Source of the DNA: Cladocopium goreaui
Taxonomy: Eukaryota; Sar; Dinophyceae; Suessiales; Symbiodiniaceae
Assembly: GCA_947184155.2 (NCBI GenBank)
Contig: CAMXCT020003217.1
Span: forward strand, 1 to 64,000
DNA length: 64,000 nucleotides
Direction of reading: 5' to 3'
The notes under the pieces were generated by a model. It was not told where the DNA came from, made no database searches, and was given only the letters and a program-made list of their open reading frames with translations. Position 1 is the stretch's first letter, and the number at the start of each line of letters is the position of its first letter. This document shows positions 45,240 through 58,756 of this stretch, in pieces. Position numbers and translations under genes: made by a program.

Positions 45240-47040
45240 AACGAAAACGACCCCACTTCCTGGCCCCCAAAAATGGACCCCAGTTTTAGTTCCCCTACAT
45301 AAAAGATCCTAGTTTTGGGGAGTCAGCGGCCCCAATTTGGGGCCCCACCTTGCCCTTTTCATTTCAGGTTGGCACGACCATGCTCGACGAGATAAACCCA
45401 GCCGCTTGCGAAAGCGCTGCACCCATGCAATTCTTCCCATAGCCAATGCAGCGACTGGAACGGCTCAATGCTTCTACCTGGCGTACACGCCGCCAAACTT
45501 GGAACCACTCCTCGAAGATTAAGCTTTTCAATCTCTTTGACCAACAAAACTTCAGCCCCTCCTTGCGAACTCGGGCGCGGATACTCGCATCAAGAGGCAC
45601 AGAGACCGCTATTTCCTCCACTACGTCCCAGCGTGGGGTAGTCAGCGTCCTCTGGGCGTAAGCCACTGAATTTTTGGGCGGCAAACAAAGTGATTGCAAG
45701 GTCGCAGCCAGACATCAAGTAGGCCGCACGGACCTTCTCCAACCATGGCAATGTCAGCCCAACGGGGAAAAGTCTGCGCTTTGCCGCTTTCTCTTGCCGC
45801 TGGCCGAAGCCATTGGAAAAACCAACTGTGTGTTGAATGCCATTGGCATTCGCGGCATGTTCAATCCAAGGCCTCCAAGCCACCAATGGAAAAGCACAGT
45901 GGGATGCTGCTCTTGAGGCAAAAACTGCACATGGCCAAAAAAGCACAGTAGGGATGCAGTCTCAAGTAATCCGGATGGTTCCAAAAAAGTTCCGTGCATT
46001 TTTTGTTGAAACCTCCTGAAAGCACCGCGCCGCTCCGACACCAAAGGCACGGGCCTGACAAGGCGGGGGCAACCAAAGCCTATTTTCCTACATCTGCAAA
46101 GGCACCCCCGCAAAAAATGAACCAAACCAAACCGTGTGGGCGCAGCTTTGCGCGCTTGAGAAGATCCTCCAATGCCACTGAGTGGCACACCCCCGCTGAA
46201 GATTACTATCACAGAACAAACCATGAACCCCTAAAGAGGGCCTATATTTCGATTCCAAAAAATGGCCCATCACGGCAAAGACATGTAGCCAATCGGAAAT
46301 AGTGAGGATATTCTCGAAGAGCATGCAAAGGTCGGTGGAGCCTTCACACAGGATGGCTGGGCAGGCGAAATGTTTCATTCCAGCTCCTCAGTACAATTAT
46401 AACATCTGGGCCCGTCCCAAGTCCCCTGCACCCCTGCAGTCAGCGTTAAAGTGACAAAAGCAAGGTGGGGCAAGAACCCAAAAGCATGACGGCACACAGC
46501 ACGCCTTTAATCTTGTGGTGTGTGGCAGCTGTGCTCTGCACGAAATCGACGTAAGATCTGTACTTGAGCATCGTGCGCACTGACGGTAATCAGGGGCCAC
46601 AATTCACCACAGCATGCTGTGTCAGCTACGTCTACATTCTTCTAGTCGCTTTTTTCTGCTATGTAATTAATTCCGTCCCATCTTATCTATTTCTGCGTTC
46701 TCATTTCGTTTGCTAGAGACCCCTAGAAAATGTGGACCACACCCACATCCCCTGCGACCCCTGCGGTCAATGTGAAATTTGTCAATGTTTAATACCGATC
46801 GAACAGACATCATAGACATGAAATGCTTTCATCTGGAGGTCTCCTCGATAGACATCAAACATTTATTCTGAAAAGTCCGCGGCATGTCAACATTTGACTG
46901 CGGGTTCAAGGGGTCCCCTGCGGCTTTTCTTTCAACTAAGCAGCTGCACCTGCCAACAAACAGTACTGGGCCTTCCACAAACGCGCGTCGTACTACGCAA
47001 TCATGAAGAGACATGCAAACTCAGATGTATAAACTGGTTC

Positions 47041-47690
47041 GCTCAGGCGCACGCCAAAAGCTGCATCGCAACCCTGGCGTCCATTCGGCAGGTGAGTTGT
47101 TACACGCTCCTTAGATGTATTGGACTTCCATGAACCACCGTTCTGCGTCAAAATGAAGAAAAACCTGTTGTGGCATCTGGACATTTAAGCACCTTAGCCA
47201 AAGTTAAATTCATCCCTCTCGCCAGTTCTGCTTGCCAAAAACGGCCACTTCTTCCACAAAAATTTGAAGCTCACGCCAAAGCTGCATCGCAACCCTGGCG
47301 TCCATTCGGCAAGGTGAGTTGTTACACACACCTTAGATGTTTTGGACTTCCATGACCACCGTTCTGCTGTCAAAATGAACCAAACCTTTTGTGGTATCTT
47401 GAATTTAAACCTTAGCCCAACGTTAAATTCATCCCTCATCGCCAGTTTCTGCTTGCCAAAACGGCCCACTCTCCACAAAAAATTTGAGGCTCACGCCAAA
47501 AGCTGCATCGCAACCTTGCGTCCATTCGGCAGGTGAGTTTTTACACACTCCTTAGATGTTTGGACTTCCATGACCACCGTTCTGCTGTCAAAATGAACCA
47601 AAACCTTTTGTGGTATCTTGAACGTTTAAGCACCTTAGCCCAAACGTTAAATTCATCCCTCATCGCCAGTTCTGCTTGCCAAACACCAAG
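47041..47690 (+). repeat. ~230-bp minisatellite in U6, 3 copies
   Basis: Identical to U3 at a 22358-bp shift. Confidence 0.85.
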
Positions 47691-47874
47691 AACAGATCAG
47701 TTAGACATTATCGCAGCTGCAGCAAACATGGAACTTGTTTTGGTAGAAGAAACAACTCTATAACGCACTACGTTGCTACGCAAGGGCCTGCCTCATACCA
47801 CAACCTCATACCAGGACCCCGAAGCGAATGTTACAACCTGTCGCCGGGAAAAAAAAAAAGTCCAGCTTTCAACT

Positions 47875-49440
47875 GCTGCACTCATCTGGGGGCCTGCCAC
47901 CGCAAAAATGCACATTTTCACCTGGGAGTCTGCCACCGCAAAAAAAAAGGTTAAGAAGTTTCAGCTTTCAACTGACGCACTCATCTGGGAACCTGCCACC
48001 GCAAAAAACCACAGAAGGTGTAGCTTGCAAGTGTCGCATTTTCATCTGGGAGCCTGCCCCCGCAAAAACGTCAAGAATATCCAGCTTGCAGCTGTCACAT
48101 TTTCACCTGGGAGCCTGCCACCGCAAAAAAAAGGTAAAGAAGGTTTAGTTTTCAACTGCCACACTCATCTAGGGCCCTGCCACCGCAAAACCGTCAAGAA
48201 TAGGCAGCTTGCAGCTGTCACATTTTCACCTGGGAGCCTGCCACCGAAAAAAAAGTAAAGAAGGTTTAGTTTTCAACTGCCACACTCATCTGGGAGCCTG
48301 CCACCGCAAAAACGTCAAGAATATGCAGCTTGCAGCTGTCACATTTTCACCTGGGAGCCTGCCACCGCCAAAAAAAAAAGCAAAGAAGGTTCAGCTTTCA
48401 ACCGCCACACTTATCTGGGAGCCTGCCACCGCAAAAACGTCAAGAATATCCAGCTTGCAGCTGTCACATTTTCACCTGGGAGCTTGCCACCGCAAAAAAA
48501 GGTAAAAAAGGTTTAGTTTTTAACTGCCACGCTCATCTGGGAGCCTGCCACCGCAAAAACGTCAAGCATATCCAGCTTGCAGCTGTCAAATTTCCGCTTG
48601 GGAACTGCACCCAAAAGAAAGGTTCAAGAGGTTCAGCTGGGAGCCTGCCACCGCAAAAAAAAATCAGAATATCAGCTTGCAGCTGTCCTTTTCACTTGGA
48701 GCCTGCCCCGCAAAAAAAAAAGGTCAAGAAATTTCAGTTTGCAACTGTCACGCTCATCTGGGCGCCTGCCACCCGAAAAAGGGAACAATGTGCAGCTTGC
48801 AAGTGTCGCATTCTCATCTGGTGAGCCTGCCACCGCCTAAACGTCAAGAATATCCCAGTTTGCAGCTGTCACATTTTCGCCTGGGGGCCTGCCACCGCCA
48901 AAAAAAAAGTAAAGAGGTTAGCTTTCAACTTTCAACTACCACAGGTCATCGGGGAGTCTGCCACCACAAAAAATGAACAAATGTGCAGCTTGCAAGTGTA
49001 TCATCTGGGGCTGCCATCAAAAAAATGTCAAATTCCAGATTGCAAAACAGAAGGTGGGATAGATTAGAACTTTTTTTCACACAAAGGAAGATTGATATGA
49101 ATTTAAAAAAAAACCTTATTCTATCCCACCTCGACAAAAGTTCATCTACCAATTTCAGGAAACTGGGAATTTTTTGTTGGTTTTACTTCCAGGTGAGAAT
49201 GTGACAGCTGCCAATTGAATTTTTCCTGTTTTTTTTTTTGCGGTGGCAGGCTCCCAGGTGAAAATGTGACAGCTGCAAACTCGATATTATTGACGTTTTT
49301 GCGGTGGCAGGCTCCCAGGTGAGTGCGGCAGTTGAAAACTGAACTTTTTTAGATTTTTTTTTGCGGTGGCAGGTTCCCAGGTGAAAATGTGACAGCTGCA
49401 AACTGGATATTTTTGACGTTTTTGCGGTAGCAGGCTGCAA
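47875..49440 (+). repeat. 60-bp motif array, forward then inverted (U6)
   Basis: Forward part 47875-49015, inverted part 49190-49440. The most regular copy of the array, useful as reference for the dimer structure. Confidence 0.9.
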
Positions 49441-51382
49441 ATATGTAGAATCCCAAATAAGGATCTTTATGCTTGCGTGCGTGCAGTCTACTTACCGCGA
49501 AACAACGAGTTACACCTTACTACAACGTCTCCCCGTCAAAAACGTCGTAAACAACCAGCAAAACCGAAATCACTTGGTTGCTTCCCTTGAAGCAAAACAA
49601 AGATGTCACATGTTGTGACTGCTTCTTACAAACAAAACAAACGAACTCACTCAAACTGATTTGTTTTGAGTTGGTTGGTTTGAAAAATTGTTCTCGTGGT
49701 GAATAAGCCATGAAACAAAAAAACGAATTCCGCTCATCCGGTGGTGACATTTCATGTCATGTTGAAAATGACGTAAATTACTCATTTTCAGACAAACCTA
49801 TATTATATATATATATAGTTACCGGCTAAGACGCCAAGTCTAAAGTCATCCTTCCAAGTTACGCGCAGAAAAAAACGCATGTGAAAATAAACCAAAAATA
49901 AATGTGACATGCGGACATGTGAAAAACTGCCGTCGACAAGTTGAAGCTGAAACCACTTGCACATTCAGTTTCTTTTTCCTGTCAAAGCATGGGGAAATCT
50001 TAAATTGTTCCAAGCTGGATTCACACTGGCACGGTGACACAAACCCACTTGAATCCAAACCTTTCTTGAGAGTGAGTGAAACCACCCCGTTTGCATTACA
50101 CATGTTTAAATGACAAGCAACATTCATTGATCTTGCACGTTTGGTTTAAACTGACAGGGGGCATTCATGTTTTGTGAATCACTCACAAGGTTGGAACGCT
50201 CCACTGACATTTTGACATTTAAAATACAAGACGGAAACGCGATAGTTTCAACGCCAGCTTCATGGATTGACGCTGTGCTCAGCCGATCTAAGCCGTCACG
50301 TGCTAGGTCCCAACAAAGAGCGGGAAATCAGACAGGGGGCACACTCTGTTTCAGAAAGCCTGCCGGGTCTCCAAACCAAAGTCCAAATGGTCAAGGCGCA
50401 ACGCTTAACCTATCTATAAACCGCTATTGACAAGTCAACTGCAAACGTCCCCCAGCGTTTTGCGCGAGGCCCGCGCAGGCGAAATTGCACAATGGACATG
50501 TGATAAGAGGCATTTCGTGTGGAAATTTTGCAGGGAAAATGCCGGACACCGTATTCCAAGGCAAGCATTTTGTGCGAGCCTGCGCAGTCAATCACATGGA
50601 CATGTCACAAGAAGCATTTTGTGTTTATGGCACCCACACATTACTACCACATTTCAGCGTTGATGCAAACGTCGGGCAAATAAGACAAACTGTCGGTGAA
50701 AATGGGCCACTCTTCAATGGTATCTCCCTGCCAAGTGGCTGCAAAGTAGTTGCACTGCTGGCCCGCGCATCTGATTGACACCGGACACAAGGGGATCTCA
50801 GCCATCAAAGATGAAGGTCGAAACTGCCCGAAATAACAAAAATCATCATTTGCAACATCTCCAATGATGTTTTGTTTTTGTTCCACGTGACGAGAGAAGA
50901 AAGGAGGAAATAAGTAAATAAAGGGAAACGAGGACAAGCAAATGACCACACAGAGTAGTGAGCGTGCACAGCAGACAAGCGTTACGACCCGCTAAACTTT
51001 ACAACACTCAAAACTAGAAATGCTTCTGGAGGAAAGTAAGCCAGGCCCTCCGTTGTGATTGAATCCTGGTCGCTTCATGGGGCGGGATGTTCCTCGCAAA
51101 AAGCAGCTAAACATCATAGCGGCATTGCAGAACGTCAGTTACTCATCTAAACACTATGTCAACAAACAGGTTGAACAATCGACCTTCAACAGATGCTGCT
51201 GTTCATTGATGCAACCTTGAAAGTCATTACACCTTTTGTCATGCGCACTAACCGCGCTAAGGGAAGAAGCGAACCAAAGCTTTGCTGTTCCCCAGCGGTG
51301 CGCACTCACTGGCCCCCAGTGAAGAAACTACAATGTAGCCAAGGTTGAAAAGACTACCCAACTCGCCTGAGTTTGGCGTGCA

Positions 51383-53516
51383 TCAAAAAAAAACAGTCCT
51401 CTTTGCTCAATCGCCCAGCTTTGGCGATGAGTCTCTTCTGCTTTTTGCTTTCGCTTTTCAGCGTTTAGCTGATGACTTTCAGCGAAAGCCTTTCAACTCC
51501 TGCCTTCTCCGCTTAAGGTCGCCCAGCACGTCAGTCATAGTAGAGTCACAGGCGCAGCCACGGAGAGGTCACAGCTGCAAAAAACCGTCAGCCATAGCCC
51601 ATAGAGGTCGCAGCTGCCAAATCATGCGCGCCGTCAGCCATGTGCCTGGATGTCACAGTGGGGGTCATACTGGCGCAACAGCAGGGTTTTTCGTCTCTAC
51701 AATTCAATCAGAAGCCGTTGAAACAGGCATTGAACAGGCTTTCTGTGGTCAGCCAGCGGCAGCTGTGTTCCACACTGAACGAAATGCTGGTCAGGGGGGG
51801 CACCAGCAAAACGGCTCCATGTTTTGAACTGTCCTGACGGTCCTTTTTTCAGACCTCCGCACGTTCTGTCATTGTATCTTCACTCCAAATTACGAGTGAA
51901 CCAGCAGGGAATATGTTTTGCTTGTACAGCGTTGTCTCGGCCAGAGAGAGGCTATCTGGGATTGCGTCGGCAAACTGTCCTGCACTGTCGGGTCTCCTAA
52001 GCCAGTGCTTGAAGGTCCTTGGTCAAAGATTGTATAGTTTTCCATCAAAGTGCACAAATGGCTTGAAAGGCTTTAGCCAAAAACGTGCCGCAGCCAAGCA
52101 GGCACTTTGAAAAAATCTGGAAAACAAGGCTTTGGTCACTTCGTGACCCTCGGCCCGCAGCTTTTGAAGTTTCCACCAGCAAAAAGCCTTGAAGGCTCTG
52201 AAACAAAAGACATCTGCCACCTGAAGTTGAGGAGTGGAGACCAGTTGGCACGCAAGCTATAAGAGTTGCAGGCTTCGTGCCTTTTGCAGCGGACTGCGTG
52301 ATGTGGCCCGGAGCCAGGTCATGGTCAGATTGGCTGGCGAACTGCTGCCAAGCCTCAAAGCAGCTTGCTAGCACCTCCAAATTTTCACATGACAACAGAT
52401 GTGTTCCACGACTAAGCTAATCTCCATATACACTAAGGACGGTGGGGCTGCAGCAAGTAAGTCTTTGTTAAAGCTTTTTGGGGCACAAGTGTCTTTTGCA
52501 AAGCACAAAGGAAGGCAAGCACTTTGCACGGCTTCATTTTCACAAAGCCAGCAACGAATGTTGCGCTGCCGCGTCTCAGAAGCTTTGCCCCTGCATGGGA
52601 AGTCCAACCACGCTTTGGACTCTACCAGTCCCACGCGCGGTTTTCTCTGGAAAGCGCATCAAGTCTCGTCTAAGTTCAACAAAAGGAAGCGGTCGGTCCA
52701 GTGTAGTTCTGCGTTGCAAATGTTGCAACCATTGCCAAAAAATTGCCACCTGCACAACGAAAACGACCCCATGTTCCGCCCCCAAAAATGACCCCAGTTT
52801 TAGTTCCCCTACATCAAAAGATCTAGTTTTGGGCCGTCACGGCCCCAGATTTGGGGCCCCCACCTTGCCCTTTTCAATTTCAGGTTGGCACGACCATGCT
52901 CGACGAATAAACCCAGCGCTTGCGAAGCGCTGCACCCATGCAATTCTTCCACGATAGCCAATGCAGCGACTGGACGGCTCAATGCTTCGTACCATGGCGT
53001 ACACAGCCGCCAAACTTGGAACCACTCCTCGAAGATTAAGCTTTTCAATCTCTTTGACCAACAAAACTTCAGCCACCTCCTTGCGAACGGGGCGCGGATA
53101 CTCGCATCAAAGGCACATAGACCGCTATTTACTCCACTAAGTCCAGCGTGGGGTAGTCAGCGTCCTCTGGGCGTAAGCCACTGAATTTTTTGGGCGGCAA
53201 ACAAAGTGATTGCAAGGGTCGCAGCCAGACATCAAGTGGCCGCACGGACCTTCTCCACCATGGCAATGTCAGCCCAACGGGGAAAAGTCTGCGGCTTTGC
53301 CGCTTCTCTTGCCGCTGCCGAAAGCCATTGGAAAAACCAACTGTGTGTTGATGCCATTTGGCATTCGCGGCATGTTCATCCAAGGCCTCCAAGCCACCAA
53401 ATGGAAAAGCAAGTAGGATGCTGCTCTTGAGGCAAAACTGCAACATGGCCAAAAGCACAAGGGATGCAGTCTCAAGTAATCCGGATGGTTCCAAAAAAGT
53501 TCCGTGGCCTTTTTGT
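51383..53516 (-). pseudogene. DDE transposase-like gene, U6 copy
   Basis: Identical to the U3 copy at a 22406-bp shift, including all frameshifts. Confidence 0.65.
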
Positions 53517-54543
53517 TGAAAAAGTCCTGAAAGCACCGCGCCGCTCCGACACCAAAGGCACCGGCGCCTGACAAGGCGGGGGCAAAAAGCCTATTTTCCT
53601 ACATCTGCAAAGCACCCCGCAAAAATGAACCAAACAAACCGTGTGGCGCAGCTTTGCGCGCTTGAGAAGATCCTCCAATGCACTGAGTGGCACACCCCCG
53701 CTGAAATACTATCACAGACACAAACCATGAACCCCTAACATAGGGCCTATATTTCGATTCCAAAAAAGGGGCCCCATCACGGCAAAACATGTAGCCAATC
53801 GGAAATAGTTGAAGGATATTCTCGAGAGCATGCAAAGGTCGGTGAGCCTTCACAGGATGGCTGAAGGCGAAATGTTTCATTCCAGCTCCTCAGTACAATG
53901 ATAACATCTGGGCCAGTCCAAGTCCCCTGCAACCCCTGCAGTCAGCGTTAAAGTGACAAAAGCAAGGTGGGGCCAGAGACCCAAAAGCATGCGGCACACA
54001 AGCACGCCTTTTAATCTTGTGGTGTGGGCAGCTGTGCTCTGCACGAAATCGACGTAAGAATCTGTACTGAAGCATCGTGCGCACTGACGGTATCAGGGGC
54101 CACAATTCACCACAGCATGCTGTGTCCAGCTACGTCTACATTCTTCTAGTCGCTTTTTCTGCTAATGTAATTAATTCCGTCCCCTCTTATCTATTTCTGC
54201 GTTCTCATTTCGTTTGCTAAGACCCCTAGAAAAATGTGACCACACCCAATCCCCTGGACCCCTGCGGTCAATGTGAAATTTGTCAATGTTTGGGAATACC
54301 GATCGAACAGACATCAATAGACATGAAAGGCTTTCATTCTGGGAGGTCTCCTCGATAGACATCAACATTTATTCTGAAAAGTCCGCGGCATGTCAACATT
54401 GACTGCAGGGGTTCAAGGGTCCCCTGCGGCTTTTCTTTCAACTAAGCAGCTGCACTGCCAACAAACAGTACTGGGCGGCCTTCCACAAACGCGCTTCGTA
54501 CTACGCAATCATGAGAGACATGCAAACTCAGATGTATAACTGG

Positions 54544-54816
54544 TCGCTCAGGCGCCGCCAAAAGCTGCATCGCAAACCCTGGCGTCCATTCGGCAGGTGA
54601 GTTGTTACACGCTCCTTAGATGTATTGGACTTCCATGACCACCCGTTCTGCTGTCAAAATGAAGAAAACCTGTTGTGGCATCTGGACACATTTAAGCACC
54701 TTAGCCCAACGTTAAATTCATCCTCATCGCCAGTTCTGCTTGCCAAAAACGGCCCACTTCTTTCCACAAAATTTGAAGCTCACGCCAAAAGCTGGCATCG
54801 CAACCCTGGCGTCCAA

Positions 54817-54847
<31 letters not shown>

Positions 54848-55205
54848 ATGTTTGGGGACTTCCATGACCACCGTTCTGCTGTCACAAATGAACCAAAACC
54901 TTTTGTGGTATCTTGAACGTTTAAGCACCTTAGCCCAACGTTAAATTCATCCCTCATCGCCAGTTTCTGCTTGCCAACGGCCCAAGGCGGTCCACAAAAA
55001 TGTTGAGGCTCACGCCAAAAGCTGCATCGCAACCTTGCGTCCATGGTCGCAGGTGAGTTGTTACACACTCCTTAGATGTTTTGGAACTTTCCATGACCAC
55101 CGTTCGCTGTCAAATGAAAACCAAAAACCTTTTGTTGTACTTGAACGTTTAACACCTTAGCCCAACGTTAAAGTAATCCTCATCGCCAGTTCTGCTTGCC
55201 AGAAA
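54544..55205 (+). repeat. ~230-bp minisatellite in U7, 3 copies
   Basis: Identical to U4 at a 22406-bp shift, including the altered third copy. Confidence 0.85.
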
Positions 55206-55390
55206 CAACAAGAACAGATCAGGTTAGACATTATCGCAGCTGCAGCAACAGGAACTTGTTTTGGTAGAAGAACAACTCTATACGCACTACGTTGCTACGC
55301 AAGGGCCTGCCTCATACACAACCTCATACCAGGACCCCGAAGCGAATGTTACCACCTGTCGCCGGGGGGAAAAAAAAAAAAAAGGGTCCA

Positions 55391-56830
55391 GCTCAGCTGC
55401 ACTTCAACGGGCACTCAGCTGGCCTGCAAAAACGCACATTTTCAAGCCATTTTCATCTGGACCTGCCACGCAAAAAAAGTTAAGAAGGGTTCATCTTCAC
55501 TGACGCACTCATCTGGGAACCGCCACCGCAAAAAACAAAGAGGTGTAGCTTGCAAGTGTCCGCATTCATCTGGGCCTGCCACCGCAAAACGTCAAGAATA
55601 TCAGCTGCAGCTGTCACAATTTTCCACCTGGGAGCCTGCCACCGCAAAAAAAAAAGGTAAAGAAGGTTTAGTTTTCAACTGCCACACTCATCTAGGGCCT
55701 GCCACCCGCAAAAACGTCAACGGATAGGCAGCTGCACTGTCACAGCTTTTCACCTGGGAAGCCTGCCACCGCCAAAAAAAAGCAAAGAAGGTTCAGCTTT
55801 CAGCCACCCTTATCTGGAAGCTGCCACCGCAAAAACGCAAGTGCAGCTGCAGCGTCACATTTTCACCTGGGAGCTTGCCACCGCAAAAAAGGTAAAAAGG
55901 TTTAAGTTTTTAATGCCACACTCATCTGGGCCTGCCACCGCAAAAACGTCAAGCATATCCACTTGCAGCTGTCACATTTTCGCTTGGGAACCTGCCACCG
56001 CAAAGAAAGGTCAAGAAGGTTCAGCTGGGAGCCTGCCACCGCAAAAAAAATCAAGAATATCCAGCTTGCAGCTGTCACATTTTTCACTTGGGAGCCTGCC
56101 ACCCGCAAAAAAAAAAGGTCAAGAACTTTCAGTTTGCAACTGTCACGCTCACTGGGCGCCTGCCACCCGAAAAGGGAACAAATGTGCAGCTTGCAAGTGT
56201 CGCATTCTCATCTGGGAGCTGCCACCGCCTAAACGTCAAGAATATCCAGTTTGCAGCTGTCACATTTTCGCCTGGGGGCCTGCCACCGCCAAAAAAAAAA
56301 GTAAAGAAGGTTAGCTTCATTCAAAACTACCACACAGCATCTGGGAGTTGCCACCACAAAAATGAACAAATTGTGCAGCTTGCAAGTGTATCATCTGGGG
56401 CCTGCCATCAAAAAAATGTCAAATCAGATTGCAAAACAGAAGGTGGGATAGATTAGAACTTTTTTTTCACACAAAGGAAGATTGATATGATTTAAAAAAA
56501 AACCTTATTCTATCCACCTCGACAAAAGTTCACTACCAGCATTTCAGGAAACTGGGAATTTTTTGTTGGTTTACTTCCAGGTGAGAATGTGACAGCTGCA
56601 AGTTGATTTTTCCTGTTTTTTTTTCCGGTGGCAGGCTCCCAGGTGAAAATGTGACAGCTGCAAACTCGATATTATTGACGTTTTTCGGTGGCAGGTCCCA
56701 GGTGAGTGCGGCAGTTAAAACTGAACCTTTTTTAGATTTTTTTTTTGCGGTGGCAGGTTCCCAGTGAAAATGTGACAGCTGCCAAACTGGATATTTTTGA
56801 CGTTTTTTGCGGTAGCAGGCTGCAAATATG
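55391..56830 (+). repeat. 60-bp motif array, forward then inverted (U7)
   Basis: Identical to U4 at a 22406-bp shift. Confidence 0.9.
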
Positions 56831-58756
56831 TAGAATCCCAAATAAGGATCTTTATGCTCGCGTGCGTGCAGTCTACTTACCCGCGAAACAACCAGTTACA
56901 CCTTACTACAACCGTCCTCCGTCAAAACGTCGTAAAACAACCAGCAAAACCGAAATCACATGGTTGCTTCCCTTGAAGCAAAACAAAGATGTCACATTTG
57001 TGACTGCTTCTTACAAACAAACAAACGAACTCACTCAACTGATTTTTTGAGTTGGTTGGGTTTGAAAAAATGTTCTCAGTGGTGAATAAGCCATGAAACA
57101 AAAAACGAATTCGCTCATCGGTGGTGACATTTCATGTCATGTTGAAAATGACGTAATTACTCATTTCAGACAACCTATATTATATATATATATAAGTTTA
57201 CCGGCTAAGACGCCAAGTCTAGAAGTCATCCTTCCAGTTACGCGCAGAAAAAACGCATGTGAAAATAAAACCAAAATAACATGTGACTGCGGACATGTGA
57301 AAAACTGCCGTCGACAAGTTGAAGCTGAAACACACTTGCACATTCAGTTTTCTTTTTCCTGTCAAAGCATGGGGAAATCTTAAATTGTTCCAAGCTGGAC
57401 ACACTGGCACGGTGCCACAAAACCCACTTGAACCAAACTTCTTGAGAAAAAGAAAATGAGTGACCCCGTTTGCATTACACATGTTTAAATGACAAGCAAC
57501 ATTCATTGAGCTTGCACGTTTGGTTAAACTGACAGTTGGTTGCATTCATGTTTTGTGAATCAGCTCACAAGGTTGGAACATCTCCAACTGAACATTTGAC
57601 ATTAAAAAATACAAGACGGAAACGCGATAGTTTCACGCCAGCTTCATGGATTGAATCGCTGTGCTCAAGCCGATCTAAGCGTCACGTGCTAGGTCCCACA
57701 CAAAGAGCGGGAAAATCAGACAGGGTGCACACTCGTTTCAGAAAGCCTGCCGGGTCTCCAAACCAAAGTCCAATGGTCAAGCCAACGCTTAACCTATCTA
57801 TAAACCGCTATTGACAAGTCAACTGCAAACGTCCCCCAGCGTTTTGCGCGAGCCGCGCAGGCGAAATGCACATGGACATGTGATAAGAGGCATTTCGTGT
57901 GGAAATTTGCAGGAAAAATGCCGGACCGTATTCCAAGGCAAGCATTTTGTGCGAGCCTGCGCAGTCAAAATGCACATGGACATGTCACAAGAAGCATTTT
58001 GTTTATGTCACCCACACATTACTACCACATTTCAGCGTTGATGCAAACGTCGGGCAAATAAGACAACATGTCGGTGAAAATGGGCCACTCTTCAATGGTA
58101 TCTCCCTGCCAAGTGGCTGCAAAAGTAGTTGCACTGCTGGCCCGCGCATCTGATTGACACCGGACACAAGGGGCAATCTTCAGCCCTCAAAAGGAAGGTC
58201 GAAACTGCCCGAAATAAAAAATCTTTTCATTTGCACAATCTCCAATGATGTTTTGTTTTGTTCCACGTGAGAAGAGGAGGAAAAATAAGTAATAAAGGGG
58301 AAACGAGGACAAGCAAATGACCACATCAGAGTAGTGAGTCCGTGCACAGCAGACAACGTTTACGACCCGCTAAACTTTACAACACTCAAAACTAGAATGC
58401 TTCTGGAGGAGTAACCATGCCTCCGTTGTGAAGTAATCCTGGTCGCTTCATGGGGCGGGATGTTCCTCGCAAAAAAGCAGCTTAAACATCGTCGCATTGC
58501 AGAACGTCAGTTAACCTCATCTAACACTTATGTCAACAACAGTTGACACATCGACCTTCAACACGATGCTGCTGTCATTGATGCAACCTTTGAAAAAGTC
58601 AAAACACCTTTTGTCATCGCACAACCGGCGCTAAGGTTGAAGAAGAAACCAAAGCTTTGCTGTTCCCCCAGCGGTGCGCTAACTGGCCCCCAGTGAAGAA
58701 ACTACAATGTAGCCAAGGTTGAAAAGACTACACAATCGCCTGAGTTTGGCGTGCCA

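Larger units (their letters stand above)
43889..46010 (-). pseudogene. DDE transposase-like gene, U5 copy (best preserved)
   Basis: All three catalytic motifs are in open frames, though not in one continuous frame. The first Asp codon is at 45153-45155 (NLDET), the second at 44801-44803 (MDLAPCHI) and the third at 44693-44695 (LQVADVF). D1-D2 spacing is about 117 residues and D2-D3 is 36, in the range expected for pogo/Tigger-type DDE domains. Frameshifts remain between 44806 and 45018 and in the DNA-binding region. Confidence 0.7.
38663..46203 (+). repeat. Tandem unit U5 (7541 bp)
   Basis: Longest unit. It carries the best-preserved transposase-like core (44363-44806 and 45018-45239). Its right end from about 44778 matches U2 from 22420 exactly, and its middle matches U4. 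Confidence 0.9.
46204..53706 (+). repeat. Tandem unit U6 (7503 bp)
   Basis: Corresponds to U3 shifted by 22.36-22.41 kb. It has a 48-bp longer and more regular motif array than U3. The rest from about 49806 is identical to U3. Confidence 0.9.
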
